A DNA stretch of 64,000 bases from Kribbella sp. ALI-6-A (GCF_001984195.1 NZ_MTQN01000010.1:744001-808000), one strand, 5' to 3'; shown: positions 44,751 through 54,107, numbered from the stretch's first letter. Numbers and translations are program-made. Notes: generated by a model not told the origin, from the sequence alone.

Positions 44751-44792
44751 TGTGCGCTCCTGTCGTGTCCGTCTGCTCCGGCTTGCTCGCTG

Positions 44793-44897
44793 CCGTTCCC
44801 GCGCGTCCCGCTGCCGCGCGTCTTGCTCCTCCGCGTCCTGCTTCCGCGCGTCTTGCTGCTCCGCGTCCTGCTTCCGCGCGTCTTGCTCCCGTGCGCG
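44793..44897. repeat. 15-bp tandem repeat between adnA and adnB
   Basis: Seven imperfect 15-base units of the form TTGCTNCTCCGCGTC / CTGCTTCCGCGCGTC alternate, making a 30-base higher-order unit. The repeat keeps a 15-base (five-codon) period with no stop in the adnB frame, yet lies in the gap between the two genes. Confidence 0.8.
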
Positions 44898-45021
44898 GGA
44901 GGACGGCTGGCAACTGGTCCGCGCGTGCTTGGGCGGCTCGCCGTGGACCCGCTTGCTCGCCCCGGGGCGCCCTCGAGCGGTTCGTCCTGACCTTGGTCCG
45001 CCCCCGCCTGGAGAATTGCTG

Positions 45022-48000
45022 ATGGCCGCGAAGCTCGAGAGCACCGCCGATCTGGTCGACCTGCTCGGGATTCCGTTCAGTGACCAGCAGTTGGAGGCGA
45101 TCACCGCGCCGCTGGCACCGGGCGTGATCGTCGCCGGCGCCGGTTCGGGCAAGACGACCGCGATGGCGGCGCGAGTGGTCTGGCTGATCTGCACCGGGCA
45201 GGTAAAGCCGGAGGAGGTGCTCGGGTTGACCTTCACCAAGAAGGCGGCCAACGAGCTCGACGTGCGGATTCGCGAGGACCTGACCAAGGCCGGCGTGCTC
45301 GGATCGACGCTGCCGCCGGACCAGCATCCGATTCTCGCCGCGCACCTGCGCCGGAACGTGCCGAACTGGGAGCCCGAGGAGCCGGGCGAGCCGGTCGTCT
45401 CGACGTACCACGCGTTCGCCGGCACGCTGATCGCCGAACACGGGCTGCGGCTCGGGCTCGAGCCCGACGTCCGGGTGCTCGCCGACGCGACCAGGTACCA
45501 GCTCGCCGGCCGCGTCGTACGCCGGTCCGCCGGGCCGATCCGGCACGCGTCGCACCACGTCCCGACACTGGTGAACAGCCTGCTCGCGCTCGACGGCGAG
45601 CTCGCCGACCACCTGCTGCGCGCCGACGACATCCGCGACCACGACGAGGCGGTCCGGCAGGAGGTCGCCGCGGCGCGCAAGCAGACCGTCGAGGTGAAGA
45701 AGCTCGCCGAGACCGCGCTGAAGCGGAGCGAGATCCTGCAACTGGTCGAGGAGTACCAGGCGTACAAGGTCGAGCGGGGCGTCGTCGACTTCGCCGACCA
45801 GATGGCGCTCGGCGCCCGGCTGGCCGAGGAGTGCCCGGAGGTGCCGGCGATCGAGCGCGGGCGCTACAAGGTCGTGCTACTCGACGAGTACCAGGACACG
45901 TCGGTGTCGCAGCGGCGGATGCTGACCGCGCTGTTCGCGGGCGCGGATCCGTCGTCCGGTCGCGGGCACCCGGTCACCGCCGTGGGTGACCCGTGCCAGG
46001 CGATCTACGGCTGGCGGGGCGCCTCGGTCGCGAACCTGGACGAGTTCCCCGAGCACTTCCGCAACGCAGACGGTACGCCGGCCCGCCGATACGTGCTGAG
46101 CGTCAACCGGCGCTGCGGGAGCCGCATCCTCGCCGCGGCCAACCAGCACGCGACCGAGCTCTACCAGCAGCACCCCGGCGTCATCCCACTGGAAGCGCCG
46201 GAGGGAGCGCCGGAGGGCGCGATCACCGTCGGGCTCTTCGAGACCCGTTCGCAGGAGATCGAGTGGATCGCCGACTCGATCGTCGCCGCGCACAAGCTGC
46301 CGAACCGCCGGTGGAAGGACATCGGCATCCTGATGCGCACCAACGTCGACCTGTCCGCGGTGCATGAGGCGCTGATCGCGCGCAAGGTACCGGTCGAGGT
46401 CGTCGGCCTGGGTGGTCTGCTGGCGTTGCCGGAGGTCGTCGACGTCGTCGCGACCCTGCAGGCGGTCAACGACCTCACCGCCAACGCCGCGATGCTGCGG
46501 ATCTTGACCGGACCGCGGTACCGGATCGGCCACCGTGACCTGGCCCTGCTGGCGAACCGATCCCGTGCCTTGGCCGACGGCGGTGAGCGGCCAGCCGCCG
46601 ACGACCTGGTCGCCGCACTGGACGCGGCCGTCGCCGGGATGGACTCGACCGAGGTGATCTCGCTCGCAGAAGCCGTCGACGATCCGGGCCCGGCCGGCTG
46701 GGGATACTCGCCCGAGGCGCTCGAGCGGTTCCAGGAGTTGTCGGCCGAGCTGCGGGAGCTGCGCGCGCACGCGGGCGAGCCGCTGCTCGACCTGGTGCGC
46801 CGGGTGATCAGCACGATCGGGCTGGACGTCGAGCTGACCGCGACGCCGGACCACGTCGACTCCGGCCGGCGCGACCACCTCGCCGCCTTTTTGGATGCCG
46901 TCGGCAACTTCGTCTCGACCGAGTCGGACGGATCGCTGGACGGACTGCTGGCCTACCTGGCGGCCGAGGAGGAGTACGCCGCGGGCCTCGATCTCGCCGT
47001 ACCGAGCGAGGCGGACTCGGTGAAGCTGCTCACCACGCACCGGTCGAAGGGCCTGGAGTGGCCGGTGGTGTTCGTGCCGACGCTGGTGAACAAGGTGTTC
47101 CCGTCCGACCGTGGCCGGGACAAGTGGACCACCAACGCCAAGGTCCTGCCCTGGCCGCTGCGCGGTGACGCCGACACGCTGCCCGACTTCCACGACCTGT
47201 CGAACGCCGGGCTCAAGGCGTTCGCCGACGAGTGCAAGCAGGTGAACGCGCTGGAGGAGCGCCGCCTCGGGTACGTCGCGTTCACCCGGGCGAAGGAGGT
47301 GCTGATCGCGACCGGGCACTGGTGGGGCCCGACGCAGAAGCGCCCGCGCGGCCCCTCGGCGTACCTGGAGATGCTGAAGCAGCACGCCGGCGAGCGGGTG
47401 GTCGCTTGGGCCGAGCAGCCCGACCTGAACGAGGAGAACCCGGAGCTCGCCGAGCAGACGCAGGCGGCGTGGCCCGCGCCGTACGACCTGCCGGCGTACG
47501 AGCGTCGGTTGGAGGGCGCGGCGCTGGTGCAGCGGGCGCGCGCGGAGGGGCCGTCGGCCGACGCGGAGGAGTCGTTGTTCCTGGACGAGCAGGCCACGGT
47601 GGCGCGCTGGGACTCCGAGCTCGAGCGGCTGCTCAGCGAGGCGCGGGAGAGCCGGAGCCGCAAGGCGTACGACGTGGAGCTGCCGCGCACGTTGTCGGCG
47701 ACCCAGGTGATGCGGCTCGCCAAGGACCCGGACGGCCTGGCCTCCGAGCTGGCCCGCCCGATGCCGCGCAAGCCGAACCGGGCGGCCCGCTTCGGGACGC
47801 GTTTCCACGCCTGGGTGGAGAGCTACTTCGGTCAGCAGTTCCTGATCGACCCCGACGACCTGCCCGGCGCCGCCGACGAGGGGATCGTGGACGACACCGA
47901 CCTGACCGAGCTGATGGACGCGTTCCGCACCGGCCCGTACGGCGAGCGCGCGCCGTACGAGATCGAGGCGCCGTTCGCGCTGTCGATCGGCGGGCGGGTG

Positions 48001-48261
48001 GTGCGCGGGCGGATCGACGCGGTGTACCAGGTCGTCCGTCCTGACGGTTCGCGCGGCTACGACGTGATCGACTGGAAGACCAGCCGCTCCGAAACCGCCG
48101 ACCCGCTGCAGCTCGCGATCTACCGGGTTGCCTGGGCCGAGCTCGTCGGCCTCCCGCTGCACCAGGTCGGCGCCGCGTTCTACTACGTGCGCACCGGCGA
48201 CGTCATCCGCCCCGACAACCTGCCCACCCGCGAGGCGCTGATCGAGCTGCTCAACGAGTGA
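45022..48261 (+). CDS. adnB: AdnB: UvrD-like helicase-nuclease subunit
   Basis: A 1079-residue partner of AdnA. Motor motifs: VAGAGSGKTTAM (about 37-48), LTFTKKAANELDVRIRE, VLLDEYQDTSVSQ, VGDPCQAIYGWRGAS, LLTTHRSKGLEWPVVFVP and LGYVAFTRAKEV. The C-terminal RecB-type nuclease has GTRFHAWVE, GRIDAVYQ and VIDWKTSR, the His, Asp and Asp-x-Lys of the active site. ATG 45022 starts the conserved part; the same frame is open for 500 bases upstream through the tandem repeat, so an extended start cannot be excluded. Its end overlaps a convergent Uma2 gene by 11 bases. Confidence 0.93.
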   Translation: MAAKLESTADLVDLLGIPFSDQQLEAITAPLAPGVIVAGAGSGKTTAMAARVVWLICTGQVKPEEVLGLTFTKKAANELDVRIREDLTKAGVLGSTLPPDQHPILAAHLRRNVPNWEPEEPGEPVVSTYHAFAGTLIAEHGLRLGLEPDVRVLADATRYQLAGRVVRRSAGPIRHASHHVPTLVNSLLALDGELADHLLRADDIRDHDEAVRQEVAAARKQTVEVKKLAETALKRSEILQLVEEYQAYKVERGVVDFADQMALGARLAEECPEVPAIERGRYKVVLLDEYQDTSVSQRRMLTALFAGADPSSGRGHPVTAVGDPCQAIYGWRGASVANLDEFPEHFRNADGTPARRYVLSVNRRCGSRILAAANQHATELYQQHPGVIPLEAPEGAPEGAITVGLFETRSQEIEWIADSIVAAHKLPNRRWKDIGILMRTNVDLSAVHEALIARKVPVEVVGLGGLLALPEVVDVVATLQAVNDLTANAAMLRILTGPRYRIGHRDLALLANRSRALADGGERPAADDLVAALDAAVAGMDSTEVISLAEAVDDPGPAGWGYSPEALERFQELSAELRELRAHAGEPLLDLVRRVISTIGLDVELTATPDHVDSGRRDHLAAFLDAVGNFVSTESDGSLDGLLAYLAAEEEYAAGLDLAVPSEADSVKLLTTHRSKGLEWPVVFVPTLVNKVFPSDRGRDKWTTNAKVLPWPLRGDADTLPDFHDLSNAGLKAFADECKQVNALEERRLGYVAFTRAKEVLIATGHWWGPTQKRPRGPSAYLEMLKQHAGERVVAWAEQPDLNEENPELAEQTQAAWPAPYDLPAYERRLEGAALVQRARAEGPSADAEESLFLDEQATVARWDSELERLLSEARESRSRKAYDVELPRTLSATQVMRLAKDPDGLASELARPMPRKPNRAARFGTRFHAWVESYFGQQFLIDPDDLPGAADEGIVDDTDLTELMDAFRTGPYGERAPYEIEAPFALSIGGRVVRGRIDAVYQVVRPDGSRGYDVIDWKTSRSETADPLQLAIYRVAWAELVGLPLHQVGAAFYYVRTGDVIRPDNLPTREALIELLNE

Positions 48262-48808
48262 CGAGCTTGCCCGGCACCACCTCCACGGGGAACGGGCGCA
48301 CGGCCCGGAAGCTGTCGCTGCCGCTGACCACCGCCGTCTCCACATACTTGCCCTCGGCAAGCTCCAGGACGGTCAGCGTCCGAGCTTCCGGGTCGAGGAT
48401 CCAGTACGCCGGCACTCCCGCGCGCTCGTACAGCACGCGCTTCAGCACCAGGTCGGTCGTCCGCGTCACGTCCGACGTCACCTCGACCACCAGTTGCACG
48501 GGCCCGGTGACCGGCCCACGGGGGAGCGCGCCGGCGTGGCAGACCAGGACGTCGGGTTGCAGCAGAGTCCGTTCACCCAGTTGATACTCGACCGGCCCGA
48601 CCATCACCTGGAACTGCGCCGGGCTGTCCCGGCGCAGGAGAAAGCCGGTCTCCAGTACCACCGCTTGCTGCGCTGTCCCGCCGCGTGGCGACGCCATCAA
48701 CACGCCGTCGACCAGTTCGCACCTCAGATGTCCCGGTAGCTTCCCCAGTTCAGCTACCGAAAAGCTGTCACCTGCAGGTACCCATCCACACCCCGAAGCG
48801 TCGCTCAT
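48251..48808 (-). CDS. Uma2-family putative nuclease 1
   Basis: A 185-residue Uma2 (DUF820) protein with a restriction-endonuclease-like fold. Motifs are LRCELVDGVLMASPRG, LQPDVLVCHAG and LVVEVTSDVTRTTDLVLKRVLYERAGVPAYWILDP, which carries the D...ExxK-like centre. Biological role unknown despite great abundance in actinobacteria and cyanobacteria. First of three tandem paralogues; its end overlaps adnB. Confidence 0.88.
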   Translation of the reverse strand: MSDASGCGWVPAGDSFSVAELGKLPGHLRCELVDGVLMASPRGGTAQQAVVLETGFLLRRDSPAQFQVMVGPVEYQLGERTLLQPDVLVCHAGALPRGPVTGPVQLVVEVTSDVTRTTDLVLKRVLYERAGVPAYWILDPEARTLTVLELAEGKYVETAVVSGSDSFRAVRPFPVEVVPGKLVTR

Positions 48809-48904
48809 GCGTTCACGTTCGCCGGGGGTGAAGCTCCGGGGGAGGGCAGCCTGTCATCTGCCCTCGCCTGCCCCGGCGACCAGCGCGGCGCCGGCCCAAG
48901 TGTG

Positions 48905-49468
48905 TCAGGCGCCGTTGACCGGCCGCACCAGGTCGCTTGGAATTACCGGCACGACGAACGGCAGCTCCGCCCTGAAGACGTCGTTGCCCTTCACAACGGC
49001 TCGCTCGGCGTAGGCGCCGTCGACCAGTTCGAGCACGGTCAACGCTTCCGCCTCGGGATCGAACATCCAGTACGAGGTGACGCCCGCGTCCTCGTACAAG
49101 GCGCGCTTGAGCAGTAGGTCGGTCATTCGGGTGCTCGGAGAAAGCACCTCGACGGCCAGCAGGAGCGGGCAGAACTCGACGCCTCGATCGCCAACGTCCT
49201 CGGAACGGCAAACCAGGACGTCGGGCTGCAGGGACCGCTGCTTGTTCGGCCGGAAGTCGAACGGTGCGATGAAGACCTCCAGTTGCCCCGGGCACGCGGC
49301 TCGCAGCACAAAGGCCAGCTGGAGAACGGCCCGTTGGTGATTCGCGAGTGGTGCCGGAGTCACGAGCAGTTGACCGTCGACCAGCTCGTAGCGCATCCCA
49401 TCGTCGGGAAGGTCATCGAGGTCCGCCAGCGTGAACTCGCCCGGCTCGAGTGTCTGCACGTTTCCCAT
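48905..49468 (-). CDS. Uma2-family putative nuclease 2
   Basis: A 187-residue Uma2 (DUF820) protein: MRYELVDGQLLVTPAPLANH, LQPDVLVCRSEDV, and LLLAVEVLSPSTRMTDLLLKRALYEDAGVTSYWMFDP hold the predicted nuclease core. GGAGGCACC precedes the ATG at 49468. It diverges from the flanking copies enough to be an old duplicate. Confidence 0.88.
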   Translation of the reverse strand: MGNVQTLEPGEFTLADLDDLPDDGMRYELVDGQLLVTPAPLANHQRAVLQLAFVLRAACPGQLEVFIAPFDFRPNKQRSLQPDVLVCRSEDVGDRGVEFCPLLLAVEVLSPSTRMTDLLLKRALYEDAGVTSYWMFDPEAEALTVLELVDGAYAERAVVKGNDVFRAELPFVVPVIPSDLVRPVNGA

Positions 49469-49577
49469 GGTGCCTCCTTCGTGGTCACGCGACCAGCATG
49501 GGGCAGCCGAACGGTGCGCCACGCCGGATGAGCCGATCTGCCCCGGTTCGCCCCACGATCTGCCCCGGGGTGCCCCG

Positions 49578-50078
49578 TCAAGTCAGTAGTTCCATGGGGA
49601 AGAGGTCGAGCGGAAACGGCAGATCGACATGGTGATACTCCTCGGCTTGGACGACGGCTTGGCAGGTGTAGTGGCGGTGCTGGAGCTCCAGAACGGTGAG
49701 CTCCTCCCGGTCGGGATCCAGCAACCAGTACGAAGGAACGGCAAACCCCTCGTACAGCGCGCGTTTGTGGACCACATCGGTGACGCGAGTCGAAGGCGAC
49801 AGGACCTCGACCGCAAGCAGCAGCCGAGGGGTGAAGATCGGACCGGCGTCGTCGCGATGGCAAACGAGCACGTCCGGACGAAACGTGTGATGCGGAGTCG
49901 GGCGGAAATCCAAGGAGTCGACGGCGACCCGGAATCCGGGTGGGCAGGCAAGCTTGAGTTTGATCAGGAGGGCGGTGACAGCGGCGTGGTGGGACGGTGG
50001 TTGAGGGCCGGTGACCTGCAGCCGGCCGTCGACGATCTCGTAGCGATCGCCGGGGTGGGTGCTCTGCGGGGATCTCAC
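49578..50078 (-). CDS. Uma2-family putative nuclease 3
   Basis: A Uma2 (DUF820) protein of about 166 residues from GTG 50078, or 187 from an upstream start at 50141. The core is DRYEIVDGRLQVTGP, FRPDVLVCHRDD and LLLAVEVLSPSTRVTDVVHKRALYEGFAVPSYWLLDP. I prefer 50078 because AGAGG lies upstream and the extra segment is not family-like. Third of the tandem set, and closest to copy 2. Confidence 0.83.
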   Translation of the reverse strand: MRSPQSTHPGDRYEIVDGRLQVTGPQPPSHHAAVTALLIKLKLACPPGFRVAVDSLDFRPTPHHTFRPDVLVCHRDDAGPIFTPRLLLAVEVLSPSTRVTDVVHKRALYEGFAVPSYWLLDPDREELTVLELQHRHYTCQAVVQAEEYHHVDLPFPLDLFPMELLT

Positions 50079-50197
50079 CTCTTCAGGTTGCCCGAAAACC
50101 GGAATCCGGCGTGGACGTTGTCCACAGGCAGGCTGACCCACCGCGTACGCCGTGCGGCGGATGCCGCGGGACGTACCGGCGTTCTAGGTTGACAGAC

Positions 50198-50881
50198 ATG
50201 TTGATCGCAGAGGACCTGCTGTTGCTGCTGTACGACGACGAGAGTGGCAAGCCGCTCGCCGGTTCGCCCGGGTTGGACTACGCGCTGGCCGGAGCCGTCG
50301 TGGTCGAGTTGACCCTGCTCGGCAAGGTCGACATCTCCGGTGAGGGCGAGGACGTGAAGCCGGGCCGGCTGAAGGTGCTCGACGCCTCGCCGACGGGTGA
50401 TCCGCTGCTCGACGAGCGGCTGGCGATGCTGGCCGACAAGGCCGGCAAGAAGCCCAAGGACGTGATGGGCAAGCTCTCCAAGAAGCTGCGCGACCCGCTG
50501 CTGCGGCGGCTGGCCGAGCGCGGCATCCTGGAGGAGTCGGAGGGCAAGGTGCTCGGGCTGTTCCCCGTCACCCGCTGGCCCGCCAAGGACGCGCAGCACG
50601 AGGGCGACGTCCGCGCCGCGCTGGAGAACGTGCTGAAGCTCGGCACCCGTCCCGACGAGCGGACCGGAGCCCTGATCGCCCTGCTCAGCGCCCTCGACGT
50701 CGTTCCCAAGGTCGTCACCGACGCGGTCGACCGCAAGGCCCTCAAGCGCCGCGCGAAGGAGATCGCCGAGTCCGACTGGGCCGCGGCCGCCGTACGCCGG
50801 GCCGTGCAGGACATGCAGGCCGCGGTCACCGCCAGCATCGTCGTCGCGTCCACCGCGGGAGCGACGTCCGGCGGCTCCTGA
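50198..50881 (+). CDS. GOLPH3/VPS74-like (GPP34) protein
   Basis: A 227-residue protein matching the GPP34 family, which includes the eukaryotic Golgi PI4P-binding GOLPH3: MLIAEDLLLLLYDDESGKP, then ALAGAVVVELTLLGKVDI, and LRDPLLRRLAERGILEE. Bacterial members are common in actinobacteria; their function is unknown and lipid binding is only inferred. The ATG at 50198 opens the domain. A TTGTCCACA (DnaA-box-like) lies 72 bases upstream. Confidence 0.9.
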   Translation: MLIAEDLLLLLYDDESGKPLAGSPGLDYALAGAVVVELTLLGKVDISGEGEDVKPGRLKVLDASPTGDPLLDERLAMLADKAGKKPKDVMGKLSKKLRDPLLRRLAERGILEESEGKVLGLFPVTRWPAKDAQHEGDVRAALENVLKLGTRPDERTGALIALLSALDVVPKVVTDAVDRKALKRRAKEIAESDWAAAAVRRAVQDMQAAVTASIVVASTAGATSGGS

Positions 50882-50925
50882 CGTACGGCACCGCACTGAA
50901 CCGGCCGCGGGTTCGCCTGCCGGGC

Positions 50926-51474
50926 GTGAGCACGGTGAAGCGGGTTCGGTCGGAGCCCGGCGGGCTGGTGGATCTGGAGTTCACCGCGGACGGCTGGACC
51001 TCGCGGCAGATCCAGGGGTCCCGACCTGACCTGTCGGTGTGGTGCGTGATCTGGATGATCGTGGCGCTCCTGCTGGCCTTCCTGGCGAACCAGGCGGGGC
51101 TCGACCTGGCCAGGAAGATCCTGCTGATCGTCGCCGGAGTGCTGCTGGCGGTAGCGGTGCTGCTGGTCGCGGCGGAGTTCGTCGCCACCGTGATCGGTGC
51201 CGCCTGGATGACCAGCAGCGCGCTGACTCGCGGCGGCCGCCGGAAGCTGCGGGCCGAGGCCATGGGGATCGTCGACGATCTGCTGGAGGTCAGCAAAGGG
51301 CCGGAGATGATCGCAGCCGCCCGCGTCCGATCGGCCCACGTACGGCGTGAGGCGCGGGGCACCGCCGTCGAGCTGATGCTCGACGACGGCACCACCCGTC
51401 GCTACCTGCGCCGCCGCCCGGGCCTCGCCGAAGCGTTCACCCAGCTGCTCGGCGACCGAGTCAGATCGGCCTGA
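50926..51474 (+). CDS. Two-helix membrane protein of unknown function
   Basis: A 182-residue protein with a soluble N-terminal part, two adjacent hydrophobic helices (about 38-60 and 66-92) and a basic cytoplasmic C-terminus with MLDDGTTRRYLRRRPGLAEAF. No family recognised. GTG 50926 start. Follows the GOLPH3-like gene by 44 bases. Confidence 0.7.
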   Translation: MSTVKRVRSEPGGLVDLEFTADGWTSRQIQGSRPDLSVWCVIWMIVALLLAFLANQAGLDLARKILLIVAGVLLAVAVLLVAAEFVATVIGAAWMTSSALTRGGRRKLRAEAMGIVDDLLEVSKGPEMIAAARVRSAHVRREARGTAVELMLDDGTTRRYLRRRPGLAEAFTQLLGDRVRSA

Positions 51475-52026
51475 TCACTCGGCAACGCAGTCGGTCTTGC
51501 ACAGGCGGTCCATCAGGCTCAGGTGGGCACCTGGTTCCTCGGTGTCCACCTCGACCGACAGCTCGACCTGCCAGTCGCCTTCGGTGACCTGGGCCGTGGT
51601 CTTCCCGGCCTGCTGGCCGAACCACTCGGAGATCCGCTGGGCCGGTGCCACGTGCGCGATCTCGAGTGCCTGCGGGAGGACCTTGGCGATGTCCGCCGTG
51701 GCCTTCTCCGCGGCGCCGAGCGAGTGCAGGGACACCACCGGCGGGCGCTTGTGGTCGCCGGTGAGCACCCACACCGCCACCGGACCCGTCGTACAGATCG
51801 CGTAGTCGCCGTCGCGACCGCAGGTGTAGCCCGCGGCGGTCAGGCCTGCCACGACCTGGGACGCGGGGATGTCGGCCGGAGCCGACGAAGTCGTACTCGA
51901 CCGGTCGGCCGCGGACTGCGCGGTCGACGGAGCCGGAGCCTCACCGGACGGGTTGTCGTCGCTGGAGCAGGCCGTGGTACCGATGAGCAGGGCAGTGCTC
52001 ACCAAGGTGACGGCGTACCGGTTCAG
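51475..52026 (-). CDS. Small lipoprotein coupled to deoD
   Basis: A predicted lipoprotein of 183 residues. The hydrophobic segment ends in a lipobox-like GTTACSSDD, followed by a Ser/Thr/Ala/Pro linker and a globular domain with several Cys residues. Start: CTG 52026 yields an N-terminus with the needed positive charge (NRY) and overlaps the deoD stop as CTGA, a coupling geometry; TTG 52005 or GTG 52002 would leave no charged n-region. Function unknown. Confidence 0.68.
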   Translation of the reverse strand: MNRYAVTLVSTALLIGTTACSSDDNPSGEAPAPSTAQSAADRSSTTSSAPADIPASQVVAGLTAAGYTCGRDGDYAICTTGPVAVWVLTGDHKRPPVVSLHSLGAAEKATADIAKVLPQALEIAHVAPAQRISEWFGQQAGKTTAQVTEGDWQVELSVEVDTEEPGAHLSLMDRLCKTDCVAE

Positions 52027-52736
52027 ACCGGCACCTCGACGGCCGCGTCGAGCGCGATCGTGATCATCTCCGAGAAGGTGGTCTGGCGCTCCTCGGCCGA
52101 CGTCTCCTCCTTGGTGATCAGGTGGTCCGACACCGTCATGATGCCGAGCGCGCGCCGGCCGAACTTGGCGGCCAGCGTGTACAGCGCCGAGGCCTCCATC
52201 TCGATGCCCAGGACGCCGTACTCCGCGGTCCGCGAGACCAGGTCGGGCCGGTCGTTGTAGAACAGGTCGCCGGAGAACACCTGGCCGACGTGCACGTTCA
52301 GCCCGGCCGCCGCGGCGGCGTCGGCGGCCGCGCGCAGCAGCTGGTAGTCGGCGGTCGGCGCGTAGTCGATGCCGTGGAAGCGCAGCCGGTTCATCTGCGA
52401 GTCGGTGCTGGCCGACATCGCGACGATCACGTCGCGGATCTTCACCTTCTCGGTCAGCGCCCCGCAGGTGCCGACCCGGATCAGGGTCTGGACGTCGTAC
52501 TCGGCGAACAACTCGTTGGCGTAGATCGAGGCCGACGGCTGACCCATTCCGGAGCCCTGGACGGAGACGCGCTCGCCCTTGTAGGTGCCGGTGAAGCCGA
52601 ACATGTTCCGGACCGCGTTGTACTGGATCACGTCCGACAGGTAGGTCTCGGCGATCCACTGGGCCCGCAGCGGGTCGCCGGGGAACAGGACGCGCGGCGC
52701 GATCTGCCCCTTCTCGGCGGCGATGTGAATACTCAT
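52023..52736 (-). CDS. deoD: Purine nucleoside phosphorylase, DeoD type
   Basis: A 237-residue hexameric-type purine nucleoside phosphorylase (nucleoside + phosphate to base + ribose-1-phosphate). Landmarks: [48 protein letters not shown], and the base-binding [11 protein letters not shown] with SDHL containing the catalytic Asp. ATG 52736. The lipoprotein gene downstream overlaps its stop. Confidence 0.95.
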   Translation of the reverse strand: MSIHIAAEKGQIAPRVLFPGDPLRAQWIAETYLSDVIQYNAVRNMFGFTGTYKGERVSVQGSGMGQPSASIYANELFAEYDVQTLIRVGTCGALTEKVKIRDVIVAMSASTDSQMNRLRFHGIDYAPTADYQLLRAAADAAAAAGLNVHVGQVFSGDLFYNDRPDLVSRTAEYGVLGIEMEASALYTLAAKFGRRALGIMTVSDHLITKEETSAEERQTTFSEMITIALDAAVEVPV

Positions 52737-52779
52737 GCCGGGATGCTCTCACGGTTGCCGGTCGGGATAGTTTGAAGCC

Positions 52780-53703
52780 GTGGCATATTCGATCGTTCCC
52801 GGTTCGCTCGCGCTGTCCCGTTCCGTGCTCGACCGCGCTGCTGACCGCAGGCGGGACGAGGAGTGGCTGGCCAAGGCGTGGGCCGCGCCGGACACGCAGG
52901 TCGCGCTGCTGATCGGCGACCAGTTGGCCGTCGACGAGTCCCGGACGGCGTTGCGCTTCGTGGTCCCGGAGGAGGCCCCGGACGGGTTGCGGGTGTTCCT
53001 CGGGATCGACCGCGAGGCCGGCGCCGGTCGGACGGCCGAGGGACGCGCTGTGTTCGGCGTGATCAGCCCCGGCGATCCCGACCCGTCGTACGGCGGACTG
53101 CGTGAGCTCGGCGGCGTGCTGAACGACCGCGAGGCCGGCATCGCGGTGAACCTGGTCGGCCTGGCCAACTGGCACGCGATCAACACGCATTGCTCGAACT
53201 GCGGCACCCACACCGTGGTGGTCGACGCCGGGCACGTCCGCGACTGCCCCAACTGCGGGATGCACCACTTCCCGCGCAGCGACCCGGCGATCATCGTGCT
53301 GGTCACCGACGACCAGGACCGCGCCCTGCTCGGCCGCAACGAGAACTGGCCCGAGGGGCGCTACTCGACGCTGGCCGGGTTCGTCGAGCCGGGCGAGTCG
53401 CTGGAGGCCGCCGTACGGCGTGAGGTGCTGGAGGAGACCGGCGTGGTGGTCGGCCCCGAGGTCGAGTACGCCGGGTCGCAGCCCTGGCCGATGCCGCAGA
53501 GCCTGATGCTCGGCTTCTACGCCAAGGCGACCGGCTTCGCGATCGAGGTGGACGACGACGAGATCGTCGACGCCCGCTGGTTCAGCCGCGAGGACCTGGC
53601 GGCGCAGATCGCCAGCTCCGCCGTCGCGCTGCCCGGCAACATCTCCATCTCCCGCCGCCTGATCGAAGGCTGGTACGGCGAGGAGCTCCCGGGCAGCTGG
53701 TGA
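52780..53703 (+). CDS. nudC: NADH pyrophosphatase / NAD-capped RNA hydrolase
   Basis: A 307-residue NudC. Zinc ribbon CSNCGTHT...CPNCGMHHF (about 144-165), Nudix box GFVEPGESLEAAVRREVLEE with TGVVV after it, and the family hallmark SQPWPMPQSLMLGF. NudC splits NAD(H) and removes NAD caps from RNA. GTG 52780 start. It belongs to the nudC-mrx-uvrD2 group conserved in actinobacteria. Confidence 0.95.
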   Translation: MAYSIVPGSLALSRSVLDRAADRRRDEEWLAKAWAAPDTQVALLIGDQLAVDESRTALRFVVPEEAPDGLRVFLGIDREAGAGRTAEGRAVFGVISPGDPDPSYGGLRELGGVLNDREAGIAVNLVGLANWHAINTHCSNCGTHTVVVDAGHVRDCPNCGMHHFPRSDPAIIVLVTDDQDRALLGRNENWPEGRYSTLAGFVEPGESLEAAVRREVLEETGVVVGPEVEYAGSQPWPMPQSLMLGFYAKATGFAIEVDDDEIVDARWFSREDLAAQIASSAVALPGNISISRRLIEGWYGEELPGSW

Positions 53704-53817
53704 GTGGAAGGACCGCGGCGAGTCGGCCCGCCGCGGTCGGCGCAGCCGGCCGCGAGGTCTCCCGGCGCGCTTGCCCTGAAATCCCCCGTAGTAACCCCAA
53801 CCCCCACCAACAGCACG

Positions 53818-53852
53818 ACGCGGCGCCCGCCCCCAGGGGCGCGGCGCCGCGT
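53818..53852. terminator. Hairpin between nudC and mycoredoxin genes
   Basis: A stem of about 15 bp (53818-53832 with 53837-53852, one bulge) lies between the convergent genes. It likely serves both. Confidence 0.72.
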
Positions 53853-53867
53853 ACGTCGTACTGCTGG

Positions 53868-54107
53868 TCAGGCCGCGAGCTTCTCCGCGACCTGCGCGAG
53901 GCTCGGGTTGGTCATCGAGGTGCCGTCGGGGAAGACCACCGTCGGCACCGTCTGGTTGCCGTTGTTGATCTTCTCGACCACCTCGGCCGCGCCCGGGGTC
54001 TGCTCGATGTCGACCTCGGTGAACTCGATGCCGGCCCGCTTCAGCTGGCCCTTCAGGCGGTGGCAGTAACCGCACCAAGGTGTCGAGTACATCGTGAATG
54101 CCGCCAT
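53868..54107 (-). CDS. mrx1: Mycoredoxin (glutaredoxin-like)
   Basis: A 79-residue glutaredoxin-fold oxidoreductase with redox motif C12-G-Y-C15, cis-Pro in QTVPTVVF and TMTNPS-like C-terminal motif. Mycoredoxin reduces mycothiol-protein mixed disulfides. Position between nudC and uvrD2 matches Rv3198A. Confidence 0.93.
   Translation of the reverse strand: MAAFTMYSTPWCGYCHRLKGQLKRAGIEFTEVDIEQTPGAAEVVEKINNGNQTVPTVVFPDGTSMTNPSLAQVAEKLAA

Noticed and set aside
44793..44897. A short repeat array that could be mistaken for CRISPR
   Set aside because: Units are 15 bp with no unique spacers, in head-to-tail contact; it is a minisatellite.
41058..45767. A 1569-codon open frame on the minus strand across adnA and adnB
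   Set aside because: It mirrors the high-GC third-codon pattern of the real + strand genes, encodes low-complexity Arg/Gln/Pro-rich sequence with no domains, and adnAB motifs are unmistakable on the other strand.
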